Position numbers and translations under genes: made by a program. Below the pieces are notes generated by a model. That model had not been told where the DNA came from, made no database searches, and saw only the letters and a list, made by a program, of their open reading frames with translations. Shown here one piece after another: positions 28,021 to 35,936 of a DNA stretch of 64,000 bases. Position 1 is the stretch's first letter. Each line of letters begins with the position of its first letter. The DNA is from Blastomonas sp. (GTDB taxonomy: Bacteria > Pseudomonadota > Alphaproteobacteria > Sphingomonadales > Sphingomonadaceae). The stretch lies in contig NZ_JAUCZC010000002.1 of NCBI RefSeq assembly GCF_030373265.1, positions 62,001 to 126,000 of the forward strand, written 5' to 3'.

Positions 28021-29448
28021 TCACGCCGCACACTCCCGTGCGACCTGCACATCGTCGAACGGCAGAACGCGGTCTCCGACAATCTGGCCCTGTTCGTGAC
28101 CCTTGCCCGCGAGCAGCACGATATCGTTCGCGCCCGCCATCGCCACCGCGGCGGCAATCGCCTCGCGGCGCCCGCCGATTTCGGTCGCACCCGGCGCTGC
28201 GGCCATGATTGCGGCGCGGATCGCGGCAGGATCTTCAGACCGCGGATTGTCGTCGGTGACGATCACGACATCGGACAGGTCGCTGGCCACCTTGCCCATC
28301 TCGGGGCGCTTGCCGGTGTCGCGGTCGCCGCCCGCGCCGAACAGCGTGATCAGCCTTCCGGTGACATGCGCGCGCAACGCCTCGATCGCGGCCTGCAGGC
28401 CATCGGGGGTGTGCGCGTAATCGACATAGACCGGCGCGCCGGCGCGGGTGATGACCGCGCGCTCGAGCCGTCCGCGCACCGGCTGCAACCGGCCCATATG
28501 ATCGAACACCTGCTTGGCGTCGCCACCCGCAGCGATGACGATACCGGCCGACACCAAAGCATTGGCGGCCTGATACGCGCCGATCAGCGGCAGGGTGACC
28601 TTTACCTCTTTGCCGTCGTGCTGCAGCACGAGCGACTGCCCCAGTTGCGTCGGGGTGCGGCTGATCAGCCGGATCGCCTCGCCTGCCGCGCCGACGGTCA
28701 TCACGTTGAGACCGCGCGCCTGCGCACGCTCGATCACCTTGTCGGACCAGGCATCATCCGCCCAGACGACAACATCGCCGTCCTCGACGACGACCTCGTC
28801 GATGAGCCGCATCTTGGCCTCGAAATAGGCCTCCATCGTGCCGTGATAATCGAGGTGATCGCGGCTGAGGTTGGTGAACGCAGCCACCTGCACCGGCAGC
28901 CCCTCGGTGCGGAACTGCGACAGGCCGTGGCTCGATGCCTCGAAGATCGCATGGCTTACACCCTCGCGCGCCAGGCCGGACATGTTGCCGAGAAAGGTGA
29001 CGATGTCGGGCGTCGTAAGCCCGGTAGAGGCCTGATCCACCGAGGTGGTGACCCCCAGCGTACCGATCGAGGCGGCATTGTGCCCCGCCATCCGCCACAA
29101 TTGGCGGGTCATTTCGGCGGTCGAGGTCTTGCCGTTGGTGCCGGTGACGGCAGCGACATGGGCGGGAAAGGGCGTGAAGAAGCGCGCGGCGATCTGCGCG
29201 AAGGCGCGGCGGGGCTCGACATCGGCGATGTGCACCGCACCATTCACGACCGCGCCAGGCGCAGCGACGATGGCGACAGCGCCAGCGGCGATCGCGTCGG
29301 CGATAAAATCCTCGCCATTAAAGCGCGCACCGACAAAGGCACCGAACACAGTGCCAGGGGCAACCTTGCGGTGATCGATGGCAAATCCGGTCACAGTCCG
29401 GGCGGAATCCGCGCCGGAAAGGCCAGAGGCCAGTTCACCCAGTTTCAT
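28021..29448 (-). CDS. murE: UDP-MurNAc-L-Ala-D-Glu--meso-DAP ligase MurE
   Basis: 475 residues. Mur ligase with P-loop VTGTNGKTSTAEM (about residues 101-113), SRDHLDYHG and the specificity motif DNPR (in TDDNPRSEDP). DNPR marks meso-diaminopimelate addition rather than lysine, so the wall is the Gram-negative DAP type. The 97-nt spacer to ftsI holds no recognised signal. Confidence 0.97.
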   Translation of the reverse strand: MKLGELASGLSGADSARTVTGFAIDHRKVAPGTVFGAFVGARFNGEDFIADAIAAGAVAIVAAPGAVVNGAVHIADVEPRRAFAQIAARFFTPFPAHVAAVTGTNGKTSTAEMTRQLWRMAGHNAASIGTLGVTTSVDQASTGLTTPDIVTFLGNMSGLAREGVSHAIFEASSHGLSQFRTEGLPVQVAAFTNLSRDHLDYHGTMEAYFEAKMRLIDEVVVEDGDVVVWADDAWSDKVIERAQARGLNVMTVGAAGEAIRLISRTPTQLGQSLVLQHDGKEVKVTLPLIGAYQAANALVSAGIVIAAGGDAKQVFDHMGRLQPVRGRLERAVITRAGAPVYVDYAHTPDGLQAAIEALRAHVTGRLITLFGAGGDRDTGKRPEMGKVASDLSDVVIVTDDNPRSEDPAAIRAAIMAAAPGATEIGGRREAIAAAVAMAGANDIVLLAGKGHEQGQIVGDRVLPFDDVQVARECAA

Positions 29449-29545
29449 TGCTCAACCCTTTTGCCGACCCTGTAAATTCCTGCCTCCTCTATGTCTGCCC
29501 TGCGCAGATGCAAGACCCCTGCTGCGCGTCAGATTGTATAATCGC

Positions 29546-31270
29546 CTATGCCGGATCGTCCGATTTGGACTTGCTCGCGGCCTTGACCGGGGCCTTCCAG
29601 AGCAGCGGCATCAGTTCGGACACATCGACATCGCGGCGATCGTCGGGGATGATTCCCAGCATCGGGCCGATGCGCGGCACCAGCCGTGCCACCACCGGTG
29701 CTGCCGTCCACCCGGCGGTACGCTGGAACGACGAGGCCTGGTTGCCTGCGGGCTCGTCGATCATGATCAGTACCACGAAGCGCGGGGCATCCATCGGGAA
29801 CACGGCGGCGAAGGTCGCGACCACCGAGCTGCGCTTGTATCCGCCGGCACCCGGCTTTTCCGCCGAGCCCGTCTTGCCGCCAACGCGGAAGCCCGGAGCC
29901 TCGGCCTTGCGCCCGGTACCGTCGCGCACGATCATCCGGAGCAACTGGTTCATCCGCGCGCTGGTCGATGCCTTGAAAACCCGCTCGCCGCGGGGCACTT
30001 CGTTGGGCTTGAGCTTGACCAGGGTTGCGGGGCGATACACCCCGCCGTTGACCATCGCGGCATAGGCGCTGGCCAGATGCAGCGGGCTGACCGCGATGCC
30101 GTGGCCATAGCCCACGGTCATGTTGGTCAGACGACCCCAGTTCGCGGGCCACAGCGGCTTGACGGTCTCGCGCAGGTTGATTTCGGCGGGACGGTCGAAG
30201 TGCAGCTTGCGCATCACCGCCTGCAGCCGCTCGGGGCCCAGCTCATCGGCAATCTGTGCGGTAACGATGTTCGAGCTGTGCACCAAAGTCTCGGGCACAT
30301 TGAGCCAGCGGCCCGACGAGTGGGAATCGCGGATCTGGAAGCCGGCGACTCTGAGCGGGCGGCTGGCATCATAGCGGCGCGCCATGCTGGTGACGGTGCC
30401 GGCATCGATAGCTGCGGCGACCGTCAGCGGCTTGAACGTCGATCCGAGCTCGAAGAAGCGGTAGGTGACCTGGTTCGCCTCGAACGCGGCGCTGCTGGCG
30501 TCGAACTGATTGGGGTTGAAGCTGGGCAGCGATGTCATTCCCATCACCTCGCCCGTTTCCACATCGAGCACGATCCCTGCCGCGGCCTTGGCATCATAGG
30601 ATTTCATCGCGCGGCCCAGCTCGTCCTCGAGGGCTGCCTGGACGCGGATATCGACCGACAGCGCCGAAGGCGTCAGCCGCATCTTGGGATCCATCAATTC
30701 GGCATCGAGCGCGCGCTCCATTCCCGAAACGCCGTGGCCATCGGGGTGGACATAACCCAGCACATGCGCCGCAAGCTGCAACTGCGGGTAGAAGCGTTCC
30801 TTCTCGCGCGGAAACTCGATCCCCACTTCACCCAGCGCATGGACGCGGTTGACCTCTTCGGGCACCGCACGGTGACGCAGGTAGGTCGGCTTCTTGCGGC
30901 TGAGCAGCTCGAAGAAGCGAGCCTCGCTGGTGTCGGGGAAAATCTGCGCCAGTTCGCCGGCCAGCACCTTGCGGTCGCCGATCAGCCGTTCGGGCACCAC
31001 GCGAATGGCATAGCCGTCGATCGTGCGCGCCAGCGGCACGCCGTTGCGATCGACGATGTCACCCCGGCCCGGATCGACCAGCGCCGAGCGGGTTGCCGCC
31101 TGCGCCTGTTCGCCAAACACGCCGATGAAGGTCAGCCGCAGCAGGATGGCGCCGACGCCGATGCCGAACAGTGCGAGCACGGCCACCAGCCGCACCTGCG
31201 CGGTCAGCGTCATATGCTGGCGCTTGCTGGCGAGGCGGACCCTGTGGCTACCGGATGCGAGCGCGGTCAT
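29546..31270 (-). CDS. ftsI: Division transpeptidase FtsI (PBP3)
   Basis: 574 residues. Class B penicillin-binding protein of the septum. A cytoplasmic tail and one membrane segment (about 25-46), PBP dimer region, and transpeptidase domain with the active-site triad Ser277-T-F-Lys280, SSN at 332-334 and KTG at 466-468. The ATG overlaps the ftsL stop by 4 nt. Confidence 0.97.
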   Translation of the reverse strand: MTALASGSHRVRLASKRQHMTLTAQVRLVAVLALFGIGVGAILLRLTFIGVFGEQAQAATRSALVDPGRGDIVDRNGVPLARTIDGYAIRVVPERLIGDRKVLAGELAQIFPDTSEARFFELLSRKKPTYLRHRAVPEEVNRVHALGEVGIEFPREKERFYPQLQLAAHVLGYVHPDGHGVSGMERALDAELMDPKMRLTPSALSVDIRVQAALEDELGRAMKSYDAKAAAGIVLDVETGEVMGMTSLPSFNPNQFDASSAAFEANQVTYRFFELGSTFKPLTVAAAIDAGTVTSMARRYDASRPLRVAGFQIRDSHSSGRWLNVPETLVHSSNIVTAQIADELGPERLQAVMRKLHFDRPAEINLRETVKPLWPANWGRLTNMTVGYGHGIAVSPLHLASAYAAMVNGGVYRPATLVKLKPNEVPRGERVFKASTSARMNQLLRMIVRDGTGRKAEAPGFRVGGKTGSAEKPGAGGYKRSSVVATFAAVFPMDAPRFVVLIMIDEPAGNQASSFQRTAGWTAAPVVARLVPRIGPMLGIIPDDRRDVDVSELMPLLWKAPVKAASKSKSDDPA

Positions 31271-31875
31271 TGGCCTGACTTCTTCATTTCGGCCTCGGCC
31301 TGTTTGTTGATCCGGTCGAGCAGCCGGTCGTCGAGCAGGCGGCGTCCTTCGGACTTGCTTTCGGTCGCGCCTGCGCCGCTGATTGCAGCCTTGGGCGAGG
31401 TCGTCGCCGCGGTGGCGGCGCGCGCCGGACTGATGATCGCAACGCTCGCCGAAACCGACAGAGGCTCGGGAGTGCGGACGGTGGAGGCCGCGAGCTCGGC
31501 AGGCTTGATCGCTTCGGGCTCGGCCTGCGGCTTGATGGTCATCGCCGCGACCCGCACCGGCCTGTCGAGCTGACGCATGTCATCCCCCAGATTGGCCAGC
31601 TCGCGCTCGCCATCGAGATATTGCGCGGCACTCGGCGCCTCATAGCCATATTCCAGATCGTTCCACATCGCGAGCTGGGTCAGGCTGGCGCGGGTGGCGA
31701 ATTCGGTTTCGAGATACCGGATTTCGGCACGGGTGTTGAGGATCTCACGCTCGGTACGCGTGAGGTCGCTGCGCAGCGTCGCCACGGACAGCGACAAAGG
31801 ATACAGCGCAATCGCCACGATGAAGATCAGCGCGATCCAGCCGATGGTCTTGAGGCGCTTGACGGCCAGGATCAT
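31267..31875 (-). CDS. ftsL: FtsL-like divisome protein with long C-terminal extension
   Basis: 202 residues, about twice the usual FtsL length. One membrane helix (about 12-32) is followed by a leucine-zipper-like coiled coil (about 34-65, [20 protein letters not shown]), then an alanine/proline-rich periplasmic tail ending in a basic, charged segment. Assigned from topology and its position between rsmH and ftsI, since FtsL sequences diverge strongly. It overlaps both neighbours by 4 nt. Confidence 0.88.
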   Translation of the reverse strand: MILAVKRLKTIGWIALIFIVAIALYPLSLSVATLRSDLTRTEREILNTRAEIRYLETEFATRASLTQLAMWNDLEYGYEAPSAAQYLDGERELANLGDDMRQLDRPVRVAAMTIKPQAEPEAIKPAELAASTVRTPEPLSVSASVAIISPARAATAATTSPKAAISGAGATESKSEGRRLLDDRLLDRINKQAEAEMKKSGQ

Positions 31876-32873
31876 GCTGCCCGCCTTTCCGCGTCGTCGT
31901 CACGGCCCCAGGCCGGCGCTTCGCTGCGAACTGCGACCCGCAAGGTGGCCGAACGCGCGCGGGGGTTACGCGCGCATTCGGCCTCGCCCGCCCGGGTCGG
32001 CCTGGCGGGTTTCTCGAAACTGGGGGTCCGGCGCTGGTCGGACAAATCGGGAAGGTGGCGCGATCCGGCGCCTTCGCTGCCGCTGCGCGCCTTCAGGAAG
32101 CGCTTGACGATGCGGTCCTCGAGGCTGTGGAAGCAGACCACGGCAAGCCTTCCGCCGGGCGCGAGCATCGCTTCGGCTGCGACCAAACCCTCGCGCAGTT
32201 CGTCGAGTTCGCCGTTCACATGGATGCGGATCGCCTGGAAGGTGCGGGTTGCCGGGTCCTTGGGTGCCCCAGGGCGATAGCCCAAAGCCTTGCGGACCAC
32301 GGCTGCGAGCTCGAGCGTGCGCACAAGCGGGCGCGCGGCAACGATCGCGCGGGCGATGCGCCGCGACTGGCGCTCCTCGCCGTAGAGATACAGGATGTCG
32401 GCGATATCGGCTTCGTCGGCGGTGTTGACGAAGTCCGCCGCGCTCAGCCCTTCCTGCCCCATGCGCATGTCGAGCGGTCCATCCGACTGGAACGAGAAGC
32501 CGCGCTCGGCCTGATCGAGCTGCATCGACGACACGCCGATATCGAAGACGATGCCATCGACCTGGGGAACCCCGGCATCACGCAGCACCTGCGCGAGCTG
32601 CGAAAAACGTGCGGCGTGGAAGGCAAAGCGGCCGTCGCTCTCGGCGACAAGCGCAGCGCCCGCTGGCGCCGCATCAGGATCGCGGTCCAGGCCGTGGACC
32701 TTTGCACCAGCAGCGAGCATCGCGCGGCTGTATCCGCCCGCGCCGAAGGTCGCATCGACATGCACTTCGCCGTCGGCGATGGCGAGACCTTCGAGGACCT
32801 CGGCGAGCAGCACCGGGACGTGCGGGGCGTCATCGGCGCCGATCATGGGCGATGGAGCTTCGCGGCGCGCCAT
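31872..32873 (-). CDS. rsmH: 16S rRNA m4C1402 methyltransferase RsmH (MraW)
   Basis: 333 residues from an ATG at 32873 that shares its A with the mraZ stop codon (TGATG). An internal ATG at 32846 is an alternative. SAM-dependent methyltransferase with [13 protein letters not shown], the SAM loop [29 protein letters not shown] and [13 protein letters not shown]. Confidence 0.96.
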   Translation of the reverse strand: MARREAPSPMIGADDAPHVPVLLAEVLEGLAIADGEVHVDATFGAGGYSRAMLAAGAKVHGLDRDPDAAPAGAALVAESDGRFAFHAARFSQLAQVLRDAGVPQVDGIVFDIGVSSMQLDQAERGFSFQSDGPLDMRMGQEGLSAADFVNTADEADIADILYLYGEERQSRRIARAIVAARPLVRTLELAAVVRKALGYRPGAPKDPATRTFQAIRIHVNGELDELREGLVAAEAMLAPGGRLAVVCFHSLEDRIVKRFLKARSGSEGAGSRHLPDLSDQRRTPSFEKPARPTRAGEAECARNPRARSATLRVAVRSEAPAWGRDDDAERRAA

Positions 32874-33367
32874 CACGCCTTGCCCCCCAGTTCGTCCATC
32901 ATGAAACGGGCGACATATTGCTGCGAGGCCAGGCGCGTATCGTCGAGCGACAACAGGTGCTCGACGCCCCAGACGCTGAAATCGGTGCCGTTGCCGCTGA
33001 AGAACACGTGCTTGTCGATCCGCGCCATCGCGACCAGCAATTTGGGCAGGATCAACCGGCCGCTGCCATCGAAGGTGATGCGGAAGGTGGTGTTGAAGCG
33101 GGGTCCGCCGAACAGTTCGGTGCGGAACTCGCTGCCCTGCTCGCTCGCCAGGTCCTCGCGGTGCTGCATCTGGGCGAGCAGCGAATCGAGCCGCGCGGTG
33201 CCGCAGCCCTGCAGGCACTGGCCATCGGCGTTGAAGCTGAGCACGGCGATGCTCTCGCCCTTGCTGCCGTGAATGAGCGGATTGCGGAAGTTGGCAGGGA
33301 TGGCCATCCGGCCCTTGGGGTCGATGGTCGTCAGTGCAGAACCGAGAAAGGCACTGATTTCCGCCAC
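32873..33367 (-). CDS. mraZ: MraZ, DNA-binding regulator of the dcw cluster
   Basis: 164 residues. Two AbrB-like half-domains carrying [13 protein letters not shown] and [12 protein letters not shown], the fold with which MraZ oligomers bind tandem repeats before their own operon. First gene of the cluster. The matching repeat array lies at 33563-33606. Confidence 0.96.
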   Translation of the reverse strand: MAEISAFLGSALTTIDPKGRMAIPANFRNPLIHGSKGESIAVLSFNADGQCLQGCGTARLDSLLAQMQHREDLASEQGSEFRTELFGGPRFNTTFRITFDGSGRLILPKLLVAMARIDKHVFFSGNGTDFSVWGVEHLLSLDDTRLASQQYVARFMMDELGGKA

Positions 33368-33664
33368 TAGTAAATGAACCCCTTGTGCCGCGCCGTTGCG
33401 TTTCCCTGACCGTTTCGAGGTTCCCGATCACCTGCCTGACCCTGCCTCTCCCTCCGGCCAGCCGGAAAAGGGCAAAGGCGTCAGCCACCCACCGCGCGGA
33501 CGCGCTGCAGGCCGGTCAGGCATGACAAATGATATGAACCCCGATTAAGGACATCCTTAACAGGGGAGATTTGGGGATGAAAGGGTTTTTTTGGGGTTAG
33601 AGGGGCATTGGCCGGGTCATTACTTGAAAAGCGGGACGAACCGAAGATGCCGCACTGCTGCTGG
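33368..33664 (-). promoter_or_regulatory. dcw leader/promoter region with MraZ-box-like array
   Basis: This is the nearly 300-nt gene-free stretch upstream of mraZ. On the plus strand, G-runs begin at 33563, 33573, 33583, 33593 and 33603, an exact 10-nt period (GGGGN6 units), the spacing reported for MraZ operator repeats. Directly beside it is the palindrome TTAAGGA-ca-TCCTTAA (33545-33560). The array is about 195-240 nt from the mraZ ATG, so the leader is long. No confident -35/-10 pair was found. Confidence 0.7.
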
Positions 33665-34453
33665 TCATGATGTATCCTTGCGCATCAGGTCGCTGATCAG
33701 AACAGATACGAAACGCCGGTTGGCACGCCCCGAATCGGCGGATTGGCTGATCAATGCCGGATCAAGCACATCGGCATCGCCAACCAGAATGGCCCTGCCC
33801 TCGCCCGGCTGGCAGTGTGCAACATGGCCCTCGCGTTCGATACGGCATGCCACGTCCCCAATTTTCCCCGGCGCAGGCGTGAATACCCCGGGATGCGCGA
33901 GCAGCGCCCCCGATGGCTGCAGCCGGACCGATTCAATCACCGGATCGACCAGCACGAGTCCCCAATGTGCGAGCAGCGGCGAGAGCAGGCCGGTGCGCTG
34001 CGGGCCCAGCGGATCGCCAAGCCCTTTGCCGCCAGGCCAATCGAGCACCGGATCGGTGAACAGCAACAGCCTTCCGCCGCGCCGAACATAACCGTCGAGC
34101 GCAACCAGAGCTTCGGGAGGCAACATGCGCGGCTGCACCAGGATCACCAGGTCCGCGCCTGCCAGCGTCTCGTCCGCCAGCGCATCGGCGACCACCAGAT
34201 CATGCGCCGCGTTCAGTTCTTCATGCAACGGATGGGGATTGCTCTGCCCCGCCAGCATGGCGGTCATATCCACGCCATCGCCGTGCACCAGCGGCAGGCT
34301 GCTCATCAGCACCACGCGCATGCGGGGCATATCCGGCACCAGTGGCGCGGCCTCCGGCGCAGGCTGCGGACTGTCGGCTTCGGCCGAGGGCGCAGCCGAA
34401 CAGCCGGTCGCCAGGGCCACCGCCAAACAGGCGGCAAGCGTCCGACTGATCAC
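33665..34453 (-). CDS. Lipoprotein with GldG-like (ABC-type uncharacterised transport) domain
   Basis: 262 residues. Lipoprotein signal peptide with lipobox LATG-C (Cys18), then a Pro/Ala-rich linker and a globular domain. VRRGGRLLLFTDPVLDWPGG resembles the GldG/IFT52-like domain of auxiliary ABC-system proteins, which bind no known ligand. The ATG overlaps the stop of the upstream small membrane protein gene by 4 nt, so they form a two-gene unit just upstream of mraZ. Function unknown. Confidence 0.7.
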   Translation of the reverse strand: MISRTLAACLAVALATGCSAAPSAEADSPQPAPEAAPLVPDMPRMRVVLMSSLPLVHGDGVDMTAMLAGQSNPHPLHEELNAAHDLVVADALADETLAGADLVILVQPRMLPPEALVALDGYVRRGGRLLLFTDPVLDWPGGKGLGDPLGPQRTGLLSPLLAHWGLVLVDPVIESVRLQPSGALLAHPGVFTPAPGKIGDVACRIEREGHVAHCQPGEGRAILVGDADVLDPALISQSADSGRANRRFVSVLISDLMRKDTS

Positions 34454-34818
34454 TGTTGGGGTGCGGGGCGGGTCCCGGATTGCGGATCGGGTTGCAATTC
34501 GCCCACCACCGGGGTCTGTCCGCCAGCGCTGTGCTGCGTGCCTTCTGCAGGCAGGTCGGGCACAACGCCCAGATCGACCAACGGCTCGCTGGCTGCCGGT
34601 GCCTGCACCACGGGGGGCGCTGCGGGCTCGAGCGTGCCTGGCACCGTCGCTGCGACATCTTCCACAGGGACGTCGCCGCCGGCGCGCTGCAGCAGCATAT
34701 CGGCCAATGCCACCATCACCAGCACGGCGAAGATGCCTGCAATGCCGATCTGCAGGCGGTGCATGATAGGGTTGCCCGCTGGATTGCGGGCCGGATTGCG
34801 AGCTTTTTCAGCGACCAT
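34450..34818 (-). CDS. Small single-pass membrane protein, function unknown
   Basis: 122 residues from the ATG at 34818; the frame to 34827 would need a TTG start. A basic N-terminus (EKARNPARNPAGNP), one membrane helix (about residues 25-44) and an acidic, Pro/Ala-rich periplasmic tail. Coupled to the downstream lipoprotein gene through an ATGA overlap and starting 16 nt after the cysteine synthase-like gene, so probably one transcript with it. No family recognised. Confidence 0.65.
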   Translation of the reverse strand: MVAEKARNPARNPAGNPIMHRLQIGIAGIFAVLVMVALADMLLQRAGGDVPVEDVAATVPGTLEPAAPPVVQAPAASEPLVDLGVVPDLPAEGTQHSAGGQTPVVGELQPDPQSGTRPAPQQ

Positions 34819-34833
34819 GCGGGGCAATATAGG

Positions 34834-35823
34834 TCAATCCGCCAGCCAGGGGAAGACCGGCAATCCCTTGGCGCGCAGCCACTCGGGATTGTACAATGTC
34901 GACAGATAGCGAAAGCCGGTATCGCACAGGATGGTGACGACGCGCGCGCCGGGTCCCAGCGTCCGCCCCAGTTCGACCGCGCCGGCGACATTTATTCCCG
35001 ACGACAGGCCGAGGCAAAGCCCCTCTTCCTTGAGCAGCCGCTGCACCCAGTACAATCCGACCTCGTCGGAAATGCGGAATTGGGTATCGATCGGCGCATC
35101 TTCGAGGTTGCCGGTGATCCGACCCTGGCCGATGCCTTCGGCGACCGAGGATCCTTCGGCCTTGAGTTCGCCGGTGGCGTAATAATTGAACAGCGCCGCG
35201 CCATGCGGATCGGTGAGCGCGATGGTGACGTTCTCGTCCTTGGCCTTGAGCCCCATGCTGACGCCCGCAATCGTGCCGCCGGTGCCCGCTGCGCAGGTGA
35301 AGCCGTCGATGCGGCCTTCCATCTGCGCCCAGATTTCTTCCGCCGTCCCCTCGATATGCGCGCGGCGGTTGGCGATGTTGTCGAACTGCTGCGCCCACAC
35401 CGCGCCCGGCGTTTCCTCGGCCAGGCGGCGCGAGGTGTGGACGAAATGGCCGGGGTTGGAATAGGGCGCGGCTGGCACCAGCACCAGCTCGGCCCCCAGA
35501 GCGCGCAAGGTGTCCATCTTTTCCTTGGACTGGGTCTCGGGCATGACGATGATCGTCTTGTAGCCCTTGGCATTGGCGACCAGCGCAATCCCGATCCCGG
35601 TGTTGCCCGCGGTGCCTTCGACGATCGTGCCGCCGGGCAGCAGCGTGCCGCGCTCCTCGGCATCGCGCACGATGTAAAGTGCAGCGCGATCCTTCACCGA
35701 CGCGCCGGGATTGGCGTACTCGCATTTTCCGAAGATATCGCACCCAGCCGCCTCGCTGGGGCCTGCGAGCCGCACGAGCGGGGTGTTGCCGATCAGGTCG
35801 AGCGTGCTGGGTGTCGTTTTCAT
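34834..35823 (-). CDS. cysK: PLP-dependent cysteine synthase-family enzyme
   Basis: 329 residues. Fold type II PLP enzyme: Lys44 in ASVKDRAAL is the Schiff-base lysine, the phosphate-binding loop is GTGGT, and IGNTPLVRL lies near the N-terminus. Expected reaction: O-acetylserine plus sulfide to cysteine. The substrate loop reads EGTAGNTGIG (residues 69-78) rather than the classical TSGNTG of CysK/CysM, a variant seen in the second cysteine-synthase-like subgroup that includes cysteine desulfhydrases. The direction of the physiological reaction is therefore open, and the symbol is provisional. Confidence 0.85.
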   Translation of the reverse strand: MKTTPSTLDLIGNTPLVRLAGPSEAAGCDIFGKCEYANPGASVKDRAALYIVRDAEERGTLLPGGTIVEGTAGNTGIGIALVANAKGYKTIIVMPETQSKEKMDTLRALGAELVLVPAAPYSNPGHFVHTSRRLAEETPGAVWAQQFDNIANRRAHIEGTAEEIWAQMEGRIDGFTCAAGTGGTIAGVSMGLKAKDENVTIALTDPHGAALFNYYATGELKAEGSSVAEGIGQGRITGNLEDAPIDTQFRISDEVGLYWVQRLLKEEGLCLGLSSGINVAGAVELGRTLGPGARVVTILCDTGFRYLSTLYNPEWLRAKGLPVFPWLAD

Positions 35824-35936
35824 CGCACGCTAGATAGCTATGCGGCTGCGCAGCGGCAAGCATTGGTGTGCCGCGGCAGGACGGACCGATGCAGGCAGGA
35901 TAACACCCGCACCGGTCCGACCTCATTAACCGGTGA

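Noticed and set aside
33545-33560. CtrA-binding site (TTAA-n7-TTAA) upstream of mraZ
   Set aside because: The two TTAA boxes are separated by 8, not 7, nt and the element is a plain palindrome; kept only as an unnamed palindrome.
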